Shown in pieces: positions 17,322 through 24,898 of a DNA stretch of 51,383 nt (positions are counted from its first letter, which is position 1; every line of letters begins with the position of its first letter). The DNA lies in IMG/VR virus record IMGVR_UViG_3300037164_000067, positions 1-51,383 of that record. One strand, given 5' to 3'. The notes under the pieces were generated by a model, which saw only the letters and a list, made by a program, of their open reading frames with translations, searched no databases and had not been told where the DNA came from. This DNA is from a virus. Position numbers and translations under genes: made by a program.

Positions 17322-17672
17322 TTATTCAATACCTAATACTTCTTTAATTATTTTCTTAAATATTTCTTTAGGCATTGCACCTAAAGACATTTGTGGCATA
17401 CCTGTAAGAGGTATAAAAAGTATTGAAGGTATATTTTTAATATTAAAAGCAGATGCTATTTCATTTTCTGCATCAGTATCTACTTTATAAAAATCAATAT
17501 TTTGATATTCCTTATTAAGTTCATCAAGAACTGGAGCAATTGCTTTGCAAGGTGAACACCAATCAGCATAAAAATCAATAATTGCAGGTTTACTACTTTT
17601 AAATGACCATTCAGTTTCTTTTGAAAAGTCAAATATTTTTTCTTTAAATGTTTCTGCTGTTAAATTTTTCAT
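17322..17672 (-). CDS. trxA: Thioredoxin
   Basis: 116 aa, the normal length of a single thioredoxin domain. Active site FYADWCSPCK near residue 38 (CSPC, one residue from the canonical CGPC), plus the cis-proline stretch NIPSILFI near residue 82. It reduces protein disulfides; in phages it may support ribonucleotide reductase or act as a polymerase cofactor, but neither partner is in the window. The next gene upstream ends 11 nt before. Confidence 0.9.
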   Translation of the reverse strand: MKNLTAETFKEKIFDFSKETEWSFKSSKPAIIDFYADWCSPCKAIAPVLDELNKEYQNIDFYKVDTDAENEIASAFNIKNIPSILFIPLTGMPQMSLGAMPKEIFKKIIKEVLGIE

Positions 17673-17683
17673 ATAATTAATTA

Positions 17684-18070
17684 TTATAATTTATCTTTTA
17701 ATTCCTTATCCCAATCAATACTTAAACCATTTTTTAATACTTTCATATTTATTTCAATTTTTTCCACACCTTTTTCAGGAACAAAAGATATTTCAAGAAT
17801 ACCTTCTCTGGTTTTTTCATTAATATCTAAATTAACGTTACTACCTTTTTTAGCAAGCATTTCTTTAATTTTTTCTGCTTGTTCATAATTTTCTTTCATT
17901 ATAGAATAAGCATAAAATTTACCTAAATTTGGAATAGAAAATTCATTAAAATCAATATCCTCTGGTAATCCAATATCAATAAAACATAAATTATTCATAT
18001 TGGCTTCTGGGTCAAATTCTTCTTTAATCCATTTAAGAATATGTTTTTTTAATTCATCTTCCCATTCCAT
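17684..18070 (-). CDS. Uncharacterised protein with UvrB/UvrC-like helical motif
   Basis: 128 aa, acidic. Residues about 58-76 (NYEQAEKIKEMLAKKG) match the short UVR helical hairpin that mediates protein contact in UvrB/UvrC and McsA. The rest is not recognised. It lies just upstream of thioredoxin in the leftward cluster. Its start region overlaps the tail of a decayed endonuclease frame. Confidence 0.6.
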   Translation of the reverse strand: MEWEDELKKHILKWIKEEFDPEANMNNLCFIDIGLPEDIDFNEFSIPNLGKFYAYSIMKENYEQAEKIKEMLAKKGSNVNLDINEKTREGILEISFVPEKGVEKIEINMKVLKNGLSIDWDKELKDKL

Positions 18071-18281
18071 AATAATTTAAAATTTTTAAATTTATTATAT
18101 TTTCTTATTAAATAAATTGTTGAATCATAATATAACCAATCCATGAATTTAATTACTTGTTTAGTGTCACTTAAACGAACAGCACCAATATTTTTATATC
18201 TAATAGTTGATTTAATATTTACATTAATGGTTTTTTTATATATTTAGTTAATTCATTACAAATATGTATGTAAAAGTACCA
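18049..18281 (-). pseudogene. Remnant of a LAGLIDADG-type homing endonuclease (C-terminal piece)
   Basis: An open frame without a usable start codon reads ELTKYIKKTINVNIK and then VIKFMDWLYYDSTIYL, IRKYNKF. This aligns with the C-terminal core of the intact LAGLIDADG protein at 16226 (FLKFIYCDANF...LKRKYNIF). It ends by running into the start of the 17684 gene. I read it as the scar of a lost or truncated homing endonuclease. Confidence 0.6.
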
Positions 18282-18300
18282 TTAATGATGATAATTAAAT

Positions 18301-18818
18301 TTATTTATTTAATTTCTGCCAAATAGCACAACAATAACCAATTTGGTTTTTACAATCATCTAACGCATAATGCACCATACCACTTATAGGATAATGTTCT
18401 TTAACTTGTGGAGCAAATGAAACTAATGTACGTACATCTCTTTCATTTCTAAAATTCCAAGGAGTACCTAATTTAAGTGCAGTATATGCATCCTCCAATA
18501 TACCAATATCAAATCTTTAAAATCATTTTCAAATATCATAAAAGTATTGAACAAAACTAATGCACTTCTGAGGTCATTACCTTTTTTACAAATTTCATTT
18601 CTTGCTGCTTCACTTTGTTGTAACCACCAGTAAAGTGTACTACCATTAACTATTAAGCCAACATCAAGACATGATTGTAAATCAATTCTTTCATAAAATT
18701 CTTTACCTAATTCACCTGTTTCAAGGTCAAATTCAACAGCACCAATTGAAACAATTACTGCATTGCTTTTATTACCCATTGTTTCAAGGTCAAGCATAAG
18801 ATGTCCTAAATTTTTCAT
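18301..18818 (-). pseudogene. Broken DEDD 3'-5' exonuclease (RNase T-like), internal out-of-frame deletion
   Basis: The 5' frame (18468-18818) carries LMLDLETMGNKSNAVIVSIG (Exo I) and the usual WWLQQS segment. The 3' frame (18301-18498 and a few codons upstream) carries FDIGILEDAY, PWNFRNERDVRT (Exo II region) and HYALDDCKNQI (Exo III). The normal W-G-N-G-A segment before FDIGIL is missing and the frame changes there, so one gene has lost a short piece. The damage sits directly beside the endonuclease remnant at 18049-18281. If translated as two chains, function is doubtful. Confidence 0.7.
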
Positions 18819-19375
18819 AAATTATTTATATTTTTATTATTGTGAATATAATCCAATATTACCCAAAGTTTTTCAACTTCATCCATATCGAGATTATCTT
18901 TATACCAAGTTAATGCTTTTTTAAAAATTGGTTTGCGATATTCGTATTCTTCAACATATTTTTTATACATTGAGCTATTATGTTCTTTACTATATTGAGC
19001 ATTAGCAAGCATATCACACATTTTAAGAATTATTGCACGATAATCTCTTACAGTTTTACCCATAGTAAGTAAATGTCGCATCAAACGATTTTCTGCTGGA
19101 ACATCAGTAACTGCTAATGTAATGTCTACAACATCTTTATTTGATATTATTTTGATATCATTATATGATTTTTTTGCATCTTCCAACAAATCATGTGTGT
19201 AGCATGCTGCAAGAGTATTAATAAAATCATTATGATTACAAAATATATTCATATGATTATTTAATGTATCGACAACCATATTAATATGAATAAAATAATT
19301 TCCATCATTATATTTACAATTAGCATCATCATAAGATTTTTGCGCAAATTCTTTTATTTTTTCTAAATTTATCAT
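18815..19375 (-). CDS. HD-domain phosphohydrolase, SpoT/MESH1-like
   Basis: 186 aa from the ATG at 19375; a longer frame from 19483 adds a hydrophobic, low-complexity 36 residues and is less likely. Motifs: YFIHINMVVDTL, ACYTHDLLEDAKKSYNDI (HD plus ED as in RelA/SpoT hydrolase domains), LAVTD and KMCDMLAN (last Asp). The family hydrolyses (p)ppGpp or related nucleotides. No synthetase domain is present. It overlaps the broken exonuclease gene by 4 nt and is the first gene of the leftward cluster. Confidence 0.75.
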   Translation of the reverse strand: MINLEKIKEFAQKSYDDANCKYNDGNYFIHINMVVDTLNNHMNIFCNHNDFINTLAACYTHDLLEDAKKSYNDIKIISNKDVVDITLAVTDVPAENRLMRHLLTMGKTVRDYRAIILKMCDMLANAQYSKEHNSSMYKKYVEEYEYRKPIFKKALTWYKDNLDMDEVEKLWVILDYIHNNKNINNL

Positions 19376-19541
19376 GATGCAAAAATAATGAAATAATTTA
19401 AATAAAAAATTTTTTTTACTATAATTTTTATAAAAAATAAATATTATTATAGTATTATTAATTTTTTTATTTACATTTGTCAAAAAATATTTAAAAGTTT
19501 GTAACCTTCTGATAGAAGATTCGTTTAATAAAATAAAAATT

Positions 19542-19772
19542 ATGATTAATATAATTAAAGTTAGTGGATTTCATGTTTTATCTAAAGGAGACCCAACTAT
19601 TGGTATAAACGATGTTCGATGGAAATTACAACATGATTTTTATTTTGATAATCAAGAAGAACTTGAAGTTTTTCGGAAAGATATAAAATCATTATTTGAA
19701 AATTATTGTGGTGAAGTTACAGTAAAAACTTTTGAAGAAGTAGATGAATTAATTGATGGAAGCGGAACTTAA
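19542..19772 (+). CDS. Small uncharacterised protein
   Basis: 76 aa, first gene of the rightward cluster, divergent from the HD gene across a 166-nt AT-rich gap holding a TACATTTG element (19472-19479, Bacteroidota -7 type). Predicted strands and acidic helices (DNQEELEVFRKDIKSLF). It overlaps the next gene by 17 nt. Confidence 0.65.
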   Translation: MINIIKVSGFHVLSKGDPTIGINDVRWKLQHDFYFDNQEELEVFRKDIKSLFENYCGEVTVKTFEEVDELIDGSGT

Positions 19773-20343
19773 TAAATATAATTCAATAATTTTTCTTGAT
19801 ATAGATGGGGTACTTAATTGTCAATTGTTTTATACTGAGAGATATAAACATTTAACTCAATATGATGGTATACCTTTTTATAAAACAGTTAAGAAATATT
19901 TACGCAAAATGTTAAAAGCAAATGAAATTTCAAAATTAGATTATTATAAAAATGAAATTTGTCCTATGCGCATAGATTTATTAAATAATCTTTGTAAAGA
20001 AACTAATTCTGCTGTAGTATTGTCGGCTTCAATGAGAAATGGACATACCCTTGAAAGACTTCAAGAAATTTTTAAATATTGTGGTGCAACATTTACTATT
20101 ATTGATAAAACAAAGCATACTGGATTTGAAAGAGGAACTGAAATATCACTTTGGTTAAAAGAAAATTGTATGAAATGGTTTGGTATTCATTATTATGATT
20201 TTTATCGTTTTGCTATAATTGATGATGATAGTGATATGCTTCTAAATCAACAATTCAACTTTTTTCAAACCGATAATTATTCGGGTTTAACCCCTAATAT
20301 TTGTTATAGAATAAAAAGATTTTTTATACATAAAACATTTTAA
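19756..20343 (+). CDS. HAD-superfamily phosphatase (second copy, HAD_SAK-like)
   Basis: 195 aa. IIFLDIDGVLN (near residue 11), VVLSASMRNG (near 95) and FAIIDDDSDML (near 153) give the HAD motifs I, II and IV; motif II has Ser-Ala-Ser followed by Arg. I prefer the ATG at 19756 to a TTG one codon earlier. Longer than the 15778 copy by an insert after motif I that may be a small cap. Possible nucleotide or RNA 3' phosphatase, in line with the RNA ligase and Thg1-like genes of the same strand. Confidence 0.75.
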   Translation: MEAELNKYNSIIFLDIDGVLNCQLFYTERYKHLTQYDGIPFYKTVKKYLRKMLKANEISKLDYYKNEICPMRIDLLNNLCKETNSAVVLSASMRNGHTLERLQEIFKYCGATFTIIDKTKHTGFERGTEISLWLKENCMKWFGIHYYDFYRFAIIDDDSDMLLNQQFNFFQTDNYSGLTPNICYRIKRFFIHKTF

Positions 20344-20345
20344 TT

Positions 20346-20609
20346 ATGAAAAGGATTATAAATTTTATATTATTTATTACGATAATTGCAATTGGTATTT
20401 TTTTTGTTGTTGTACAAAAACATAAAGGTTTTAAACCCTCTACTGTAGTTTTAACAGAACAAAATCCACAAAAAACTTATGAACAAGGTCTTTGGGATGG
20501 TTTTAATAAAACTGTGAAATATCTTCACGATAAAAATTATCTCACAAAAGATTCAATTAAAATTGAAATTAAAGAACTTGATAGTGTTTTACATTCAAAA
20601 ATAAAATAA
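20346..20609 (+). CDS. Small protein with N-terminal membrane anchor
   Basis: 87 aa: one hydrophobic helix (about residues 4-24) and a soluble charged tail containing QGLWDGFNKTVKYL. Two nt from the upstream stop. Function unknown. Confidence 0.65.
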   Translation: MKRIINFILFITIIAIGIFFVVVQKHKGFKPSTVVLTEQNPQKTYEQGLWDGFNKTVKYLHDKNYLTKDSIKIEIKELDSVLHSKIK

Positions 20610-20610
20610 T

Positions 20611-20808
20611 ATGGGAAATAATGTTAAAATTGTCTCAGTGATTAGAAATAATGAAGCATATGTCCGTTGTGGTGATATTATTAAAACATTATATGTAGAT
20701 TTAGCAGATGCTACTGATGATGTTCTTAAAAAATATTTAAGAGCACAAATTGAAGTATGGGAAGATTATGAAATAGGTATTTTAAGACAATACAATAATA
20801 ATTATTAA
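20611..20808 (+). CDS. Small uncharacterised protein
   Basis: 65 aa, soluble, beginning 1 nt after the previous stop and ending 5 nt before the J-domain gene. No motif recognised. Confidence 0.6.
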   Translation: MGNNVKIVSVIRNNEAYVRCGDIIKTLYVDLADATDDVLKKYLRAQIEVWEDYEIGILRQYNNNY

Positions 20809-20813
20809 AAATT

Positions 20814-21701
20814 ATGACAGACCGTGAATTAATTGATAAACTAATTAAATCAAATAAACCATCAGATATATTCCCAGATGATTGGAAAAAATTGTATAGG
20901 GATTATTGTAAACTCATTCATCCAGATTATCATCCAAATTCATTAGCAGCAGAAGCAATGGCGAAAATGAATAATTATAAAGATATTCTGGAAAATGGTA
21001 CAAAATTTACTGATGAAAGCGGTGATTTTAGAGTATTTGAAAAAAAAATCGAATATATTGTAACTGATGCTAATAGAAAATTAATTACGAAATCAGTAAA
21101 TAATTATAAACAACTTATGGCAAAAACTGACAAAGCGTCAGAAAGTTTTCATAGATATCTGCCAGAAAGTATGGTCTTAGAAAAAAATAAACTTACTATA
21201 AATTTAAAAAACCGTAGTGTTCCTCTTACTGGACAGAAATTAAAACAAATTCATGTTAATTGGTTGTTTAGTAGAATGTTCGAGTTTGTGCTATGGTTAA
21301 GGCAAATTAGCTATTCTCATATGGGATTAAATCCTACAACAGTCTTTGTAGTGCCTGAAACTCATGGAATTATAATAATTAGTTTCTATCATATGACCAC
21401 ATTATTTAAGAAAGCTGAAACAATTTCGGCAAAGTATAAAATGTGGTATCCTACCACTCTTTTTTCAGAAAAAATAGCAACTCCTGATATAGATTTGGAG
21501 CTTTGTAAAAAAATTGCATTATATTTGTTAGGAGATAAGTCAGCAGCAGGTACTAAATTAAAAATGGATAAAGTTAATGTAAATCAAAATATCTTAACAT
21601 TTTTGTTAACAAAACATAAAAATCATGTTGATGAATATAAACAATATAGAGAAATATTGGCAAAAAATTTTGAAAAGAAATTTTATTTATTAAATTTGTA
21701 A
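20814..21701 (+). CDS. J-domain protein fused to a degenerate protein-kinase-like domain
   Basis: 295 aa. The N-terminal 50 residues form a J-domain end (KKLYRDYCKLIHPDYHPNS, with the HPD tripeptide that contacts Hsp70). From about residue 140 the chain looks like a kinase C-lobe: SHMGLNPTTVFV takes the place of HRDLKPENVLV and IIIISFYHMT the place of the DFG region, while KMWYPTTLFSEK and DIDLELCKKIALYLLGD resemble activation-segment and later helices. The catalytic Asp of HRD and of DFG is missing, so I infer a pseudokinase. It is upstream of a vWA protein in the same operon, a pairing reminiscent of TerY-type kinase/vWA modules. Confidence 0.6.
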   Translation: MTDRELIDKLIKSNKPSDIFPDDWKKLYRDYCKLIHPDYHPNSLAAEAMAKMNNYKDILENGTKFTDESGDFRVFEKKIEYIVTDANRKLITKSVNNYKQLMAKTDKASESFHRYLPESMVLEKNKLTINLKNRSVPLTGQKLKQIHVNWLFSRMFEFVLWLRQISYSHMGLNPTTVFVVPETHGIIIISFYHMTTLFKKAETISAKYKMWYPTTLFSEKIATPDIDLELCKKIALYLLGDKSAAGTKLKMDKVNVNQNILTFLLTKHKNHVDEYKQYREILAKNFEKKFYLLNL

Positions 21702-21772
21702 CTTAATTTTTTTATATAAATATAATGAGTTTTATTTAAATTAAATAGTATTAACAATTAAAATTTTAAATT

Positions 21773-21967
21773 ATGGGATTTAATACAAATGATGCCAAGT
21801 CTTTCGAAGATATGGCACAAGAACAAGAAAATGCAGAAGTAAAAACTGCAGAAGAAGCAACTAAAGTTGCTGATACCACAGAACCTGTAACAGAAACAGG
21901 TGATAAACCTTGCGAATGTACAGATGAAAACTGTGAATGCAATGACGAAACAACTAAAACTAAATAA
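21773..21967 (+). CDS. Small acidic, cysteine-containing protein
   Basis: 64 aa, Glu/Thr-rich and probably disordered, with a four-Cys cluster PCECTDENCECND that could bind metal. It lies between the J-domain/pseudokinase gene and the vWA gene, 2 nt before the latter, so it is likely part of the same functional set. Confidence 0.65.
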   Translation: MGFNTNDAKSFEDMAQEQENAEVKTAEEATKVADTTEPVTETGDKPCECTDENCECNDETTKTK

Positions 21968-21969
21968 TT

Positions 21970-22884
21970 ATGGGTGGTGGTAAATGGTCACATGATGCAT
22001 ATACGCACATAAGTGCAAGTTATGCAAGTAAAAGTGCAGATGATATTTTTTCAAAATCTGCAATAAATGATATGCTTCCAAAAAATATTACAGTTAGAGA
22101 ATCTCGTGACAGTGATGAACATCCAAAATCTTTAGCAATAATGATTTTTCTTGATGATACTGGTAGTATGGGTAGAATTCCTGAAGATATTATCAAAAAT
22201 GAACTCGATACTCTTATGAATACTATTATTGATAATGGCGTAGAACATCCACAAGTACTTTTTGGTGCAATTAATGACCACCATTGCATCAGTACTCCAA
22301 TTCAGATAGGTCAATTTGAATCAAGTACTGAAGACCTTGATAAATGGTTAAAAAACGTAGCTATTCAAGGTGGTGGTGGTGGTCAAGACATGGAAAGTTA
22401 TTTACTTGCATGGTTAATTGCTGGTAAACATACCAGTATTGATTGTTTTGAAAAACGTAATGAAAAGGGTTTTCTTTTTACAATTGGTGATGAAAAAAGT
22501 TGGGATTTTGTTGATGCAAGTACTTTAAAAAATATTCTTGGATATAAAGAAAATGAAGAATATACTGATGAACAACTTCTTGCAGAAGCACAAAGACTTT
22601 ATAATGTATATCATATACACGTTAATGAAGCTAGTTACAAAAATGACCCAGATGTTCTTGGCTATTGGAAAAAAATGCTTGGTGAAAGACTTATCATTTT
22701 GGACGATTATCATGCAATTTGTGCTACAATTGCAACACTTATCGCAGTTCAGCATGGTGCTGATATTAAATCAGTTGTAAGCAAATTTGATGAAAAAACT
22801 GCTGGTTTGGTTACTACTGCTCTTGCAACAGTTGTAAGTGGTGCTGTCGTATCAACAAGTGATGAAGGAGCATTAAAACTTTAA
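21970..22884 (+). CDS. von Willebrand factor A domain protein
   Basis: 304 aa. IMIFLDDTGSMG near residue 57 is a MIDAS motif (D-x-T/S-G-S), followed by LFGAINDHH and GGGGGQDMESYLLAWL, where a second MIDAS residue set is expected, and FTIGDEKSW. It probably binds Mg and a partner protein. The C-terminal 40 residues are Ala/Val/Ser-rich. It ends at a strong terminator, closing the operon with the J-domain/pseudokinase and the Cys-rich acidic protein. No secretion signal. Confidence 0.8.
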   Translation: MGGGKWSHDAYTHISASYASKSADDIFSKSAINDMLPKNITVRESRDSDEHPKSLAIMIFLDDTGSMGRIPEDIIKNELDTLMNTIIDNGVEHPQVLFGAINDHHCISTPIQIGQFESSTEDLDKWLKNVAIQGGGGGQDMESYLLAWLIAGKHTSIDCFEKRNEKGFLFTIGDEKSWDFVDASTLKNILGYKENEEYTDEQLLAEAQRLYNVYHIHVNEASYKNDPDVLGYWKKMLGERLIILDDYHAICATIATLIAVQHGADIKSVVSKFDEKTAGLVTTALATVVSGAVVSTSDEGALKL

Positions 22885-22902
22885 TAAAAATATAAATGAA
22901 AC

Positions 22903-22935
22903 AAAAGGGATATATTAAAATATATCCCTTTTTTT
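22903..22935 (+). terminator. Strong intrinsic terminator
   Basis: A 12-bp stem AAAAGGGATATA (22903-22914) with TATATCCCTTTT (22921-22932), 6-nt loop and a run of T. Ends the vWA operon. Confidence 0.85.
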
Positions 22936-22951
22936 GTAACAATATAAATTG

Positions 22952-22966
22952 TTTTTCGTATTATTG
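22952..22966 (+). promoter_or_regulatory. Promoter-like TTTTTCGTATTATTG element
   Basis: Occurs 14 nt before the 22981 start, right after a terminator. The same TTTTTCGTAATATTG string is found exactly at 35256 and 43318, so it is likely a promoter element rather than chance. Confidence 0.45.
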
Positions 22967-22980
22967 TAAAAAATATTATT

Positions 22981-23361
22981 ATGTTAAGAAAATTCGAATG
23001 TACATATGTTTCTCCAAATTCTGGAACAGAAGTTAAAGTAAATATCGAACAAGACTTTTCTGAAGGACATGATTTGAAGTCTCAAATAAAAACATTTTTT
23101 TTAACAAGAATTGCTCCATTAAATACCTTGATATCTTTTCGTGAAATAAAAACATTATATACTATAATTTCTAAGGAAATAGGACAATGGAAAATTGAAG
23201 AAGCTGATGTTCAAATAAAAAGAATGCAAAATCAAATTCCGGGGTCTGTATGGGAAAAAGATTATTCTGAATTTATGAATGTTATGGATGAATCAGATGA
23301 TGAAATAGTCAATCCATGTCCTTTAATGTTTGGTTATTGTTGGGTTGTAAGAATAAAGTAA
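22981..23361 (+). CDS. Uncharacterised phage protein
   Basis: 126 aa, soluble; the N-terminus looks beta-rich (FECTYVSPNSGTEVKVNI) and the middle helical. First gene after a terminator and a promoter-like element; the PurA-family gene follows after 19 nt, so they may be co-transcribed. Confidence 0.65.
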   Translation: MLRKFECTYVSPNSGTEVKVNIEQDFSEGHDLKSQIKTFFLTRIAPLNTLISFREIKTLYTIISKEIGQWKIEEADVQIKRMQNQIPGSVWEKDYSEFMNVMDESDDEIVNPCPLMFGYCWVVRIK

Positions 23362-23380
23362 AACATAATAATTAATCATA

Positions 23381-24538
23381 ATGAATTCAATATCAATTTG
23401 TTTAGGATTTTTGTTTGGAGATGAAGGCAAGGGTGCATTTGTAAATTATCTTTGTAGTAAATCCAATAATCCATTAGTTATAAGATTCAATGGCGGGCAT
23501 CAATGCGGACATACAGTAGTTATTGATGATAAAAGACATGTATTCTCAAATTTTGGTTCGGGTACACTATTAGGCGCACCAACATATTGGTCAGAATATT
23601 GTACTGTAAATCCTGTGGGAATACTAAAAGAAGGCAATGCATTGAGAAAAATGGAAATTCATCCTCAATTATTTATTAATGCAAATGCAATGATAACAAC
23701 ACCTTTTGATATTTTGAAAAATATTAAACTTGATAGTCTTAATCTTCATGGTACTGTTGGCGTTGGTTTTGGTACAACAATTAAAAGAAATGAAGATTTT
23801 TTTCATTTATATGCCAGAGATTTACAATATCCAAAAATTCGTGATATTAAACTCAAACTTTTACAAGAAAAATATTATGAATATATTAGTCTTGCCAATT
23901 CCAAAACTCAAAAAATAATTGATGATTTTAAATTAGCATGTGATGACCTTGTAAGTAGATTTGATATTGTAAATACAATATATGATATATACTTACTTGG
24001 TTCATCAATACCTACTGATTATTTTGACTTAATTTTTGAAGGTGGTCAAGGCATCATGCTTGATATGGATTATGGATTTTTTCCACATGTTACACGAAGC
24101 AATACAACAAGCAAAAATGCAATTGAAATCATAAACAAACTTGGAATTACAATTAATGAAAGAAATGTCGATACATACTATATAACACGTGCATATCAGA
24201 CTCGTCATGGAAATGGTCCGATGACAAATGAAGGCATGGACATTAGTTATATTAAGGATAATCCATTAGAAACCAACGTAAATGATGGATGGCAAGGTGT
24301 ATTCAGAAAATCAATACTTGATATTGGATTATTAAGATATGCATTTGATTGTGACAATTATAATAATCCAAAATCTCGAAAAAATGTTGTAGTTACTTGT
24401 CTTGACCAAGTTCCAGATAAAGTTCCAGTTACTGGTATTGGTGGTGGTAAATTAATTACTGTAGATGCAACAGCAATTGGTTCATGCATTGGTATTCCCA
24501 AACAATTTTCAAGTTATTCTGATAAAGGTATTGATTAA
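23381..24538 (+). CDS. Adenylosuccinate synthetase-family enzyme (PurA-like)
   Basis: 385 aa, shorter than bacterial PurA (about 430) and closer to archaeal and phage forms. The P-loop-like FGDEGKG keeps the catalytic Asp (residue 14), and NGGHQCGHTV keeps the catalytic His (residue 44). HGTVGVGFGTT, FEGGQGIMLDMDYG, HVTRSNTT, TRAYQTRHGNGP and TCLDQVP match later conserved blocks. The usual TGRPRR aspartate-binding loop is replaced by ETNVNDGWQGVFR. The reaction is GTP-dependent ligation of an amino acid, normally Asp, to a 6-oxopurine nucleotide. The retained Asp argues against a canonical PurZ. Confidence 0.8.
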   Translation: MNSISICLGFLFGDEGKGAFVNYLCSKSNNPLVIRFNGGHQCGHTVVIDDKRHVFSNFGSGTLLGAPTYWSEYCTVNPVGILKEGNALRKMEIHPQLFINANAMITTPFDILKNIKLDSLNLHGTVGVGFGTTIKRNEDFFHLYARDLQYPKIRDIKLKLLQEKYYEYISLANSKTQKIIDDFKLACDDLVSRFDIVNTIYDIYLLGSSIPTDYFDLIFEGGQGIMLDMDYGFFPHVTRSNTTSKNAIEIINKLGITINERNVDTYYITRAYQTRHGNGPMTNEGMDISYIKDNPLETNVNDGWQGVFRKSILDIGLLRYAFDCDNYNNPKSRKNVVVTCLDQVPDKVPVTGIGGGKLITVDATAIGSCIGIPKQFSSYSDKGID

Positions 24539-24561
24539 TTCGAATTTATTTTATATATTTG
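24531..24561 (+). promoter_or_regulatory. Bacteroidota-type promoter
   Basis: TTG (24531-24533), 20 nt spacer, TATATTTG (24554-24561), then 20 nt to the ATG at 24582. Full match to the -33/-7 layout; it overlaps the end of the PurA-like gene. Confidence 0.65.
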
Positions 24562-24581
24562 GCAATAATTTAAAATAAAAA

Positions 24582-24893
24582 ATGTCACCACATTCAACAT
24601 ACTTAGGACATGGTTCTTATGGTACTCCAAATAGTGAACTATTAAAAGAAATTTGTGATGCTGGTTTTAAACCAATAGGTATTACTATATTAATGTGTGA
24701 AGAAACATTTATTTTTAAAAATAAATTTGAAGCAGTTGCTGCAGCAGAAAAATTCTTACCAGAAGGTTGGTGGTATGGAATCGATGAATGGATAGAAACT
24801 CGCAAAGAATATGTGAAAGATATGTATCATGATGATGAAGACCTTGCACCTATAGTATATTGGCTTGATAAAAATTATGCACCTAAAAAATAA
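24582..24893 (+). CDS. Uncharacterised phage protein
   Basis: 103 aa, soluble, with Trp-rich PEGWWYGIDEW near residue 60 and an acidic C-terminus. Preceded by a well-formed promoter; the ATP-grasp gene follows after 5 nt. Confidence 0.65.
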   Translation: MSPHSTYLGHGSYGTPNSELLKEICDAGFKPIGITILMCEETFIFKNKFEAVAAAEKFLPEGWWYGIDEWIETRKEYVKDMYHDDEDLAPIVYWLDKNYAPKK

Positions 24894-24898
24894 AAATA

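Noticed and set aside
23381-24538. Canonical 2-aminoadenine (Z-DNA) pathway
   Set aside because: The PurA-family protein keeps the catalytic Asp that PurZ lacks, and no MazZ, DatZ or DpoZ gene is visible. The HD proteins at 18815 and 44735 look SpoT-like or generic, not DatZ.
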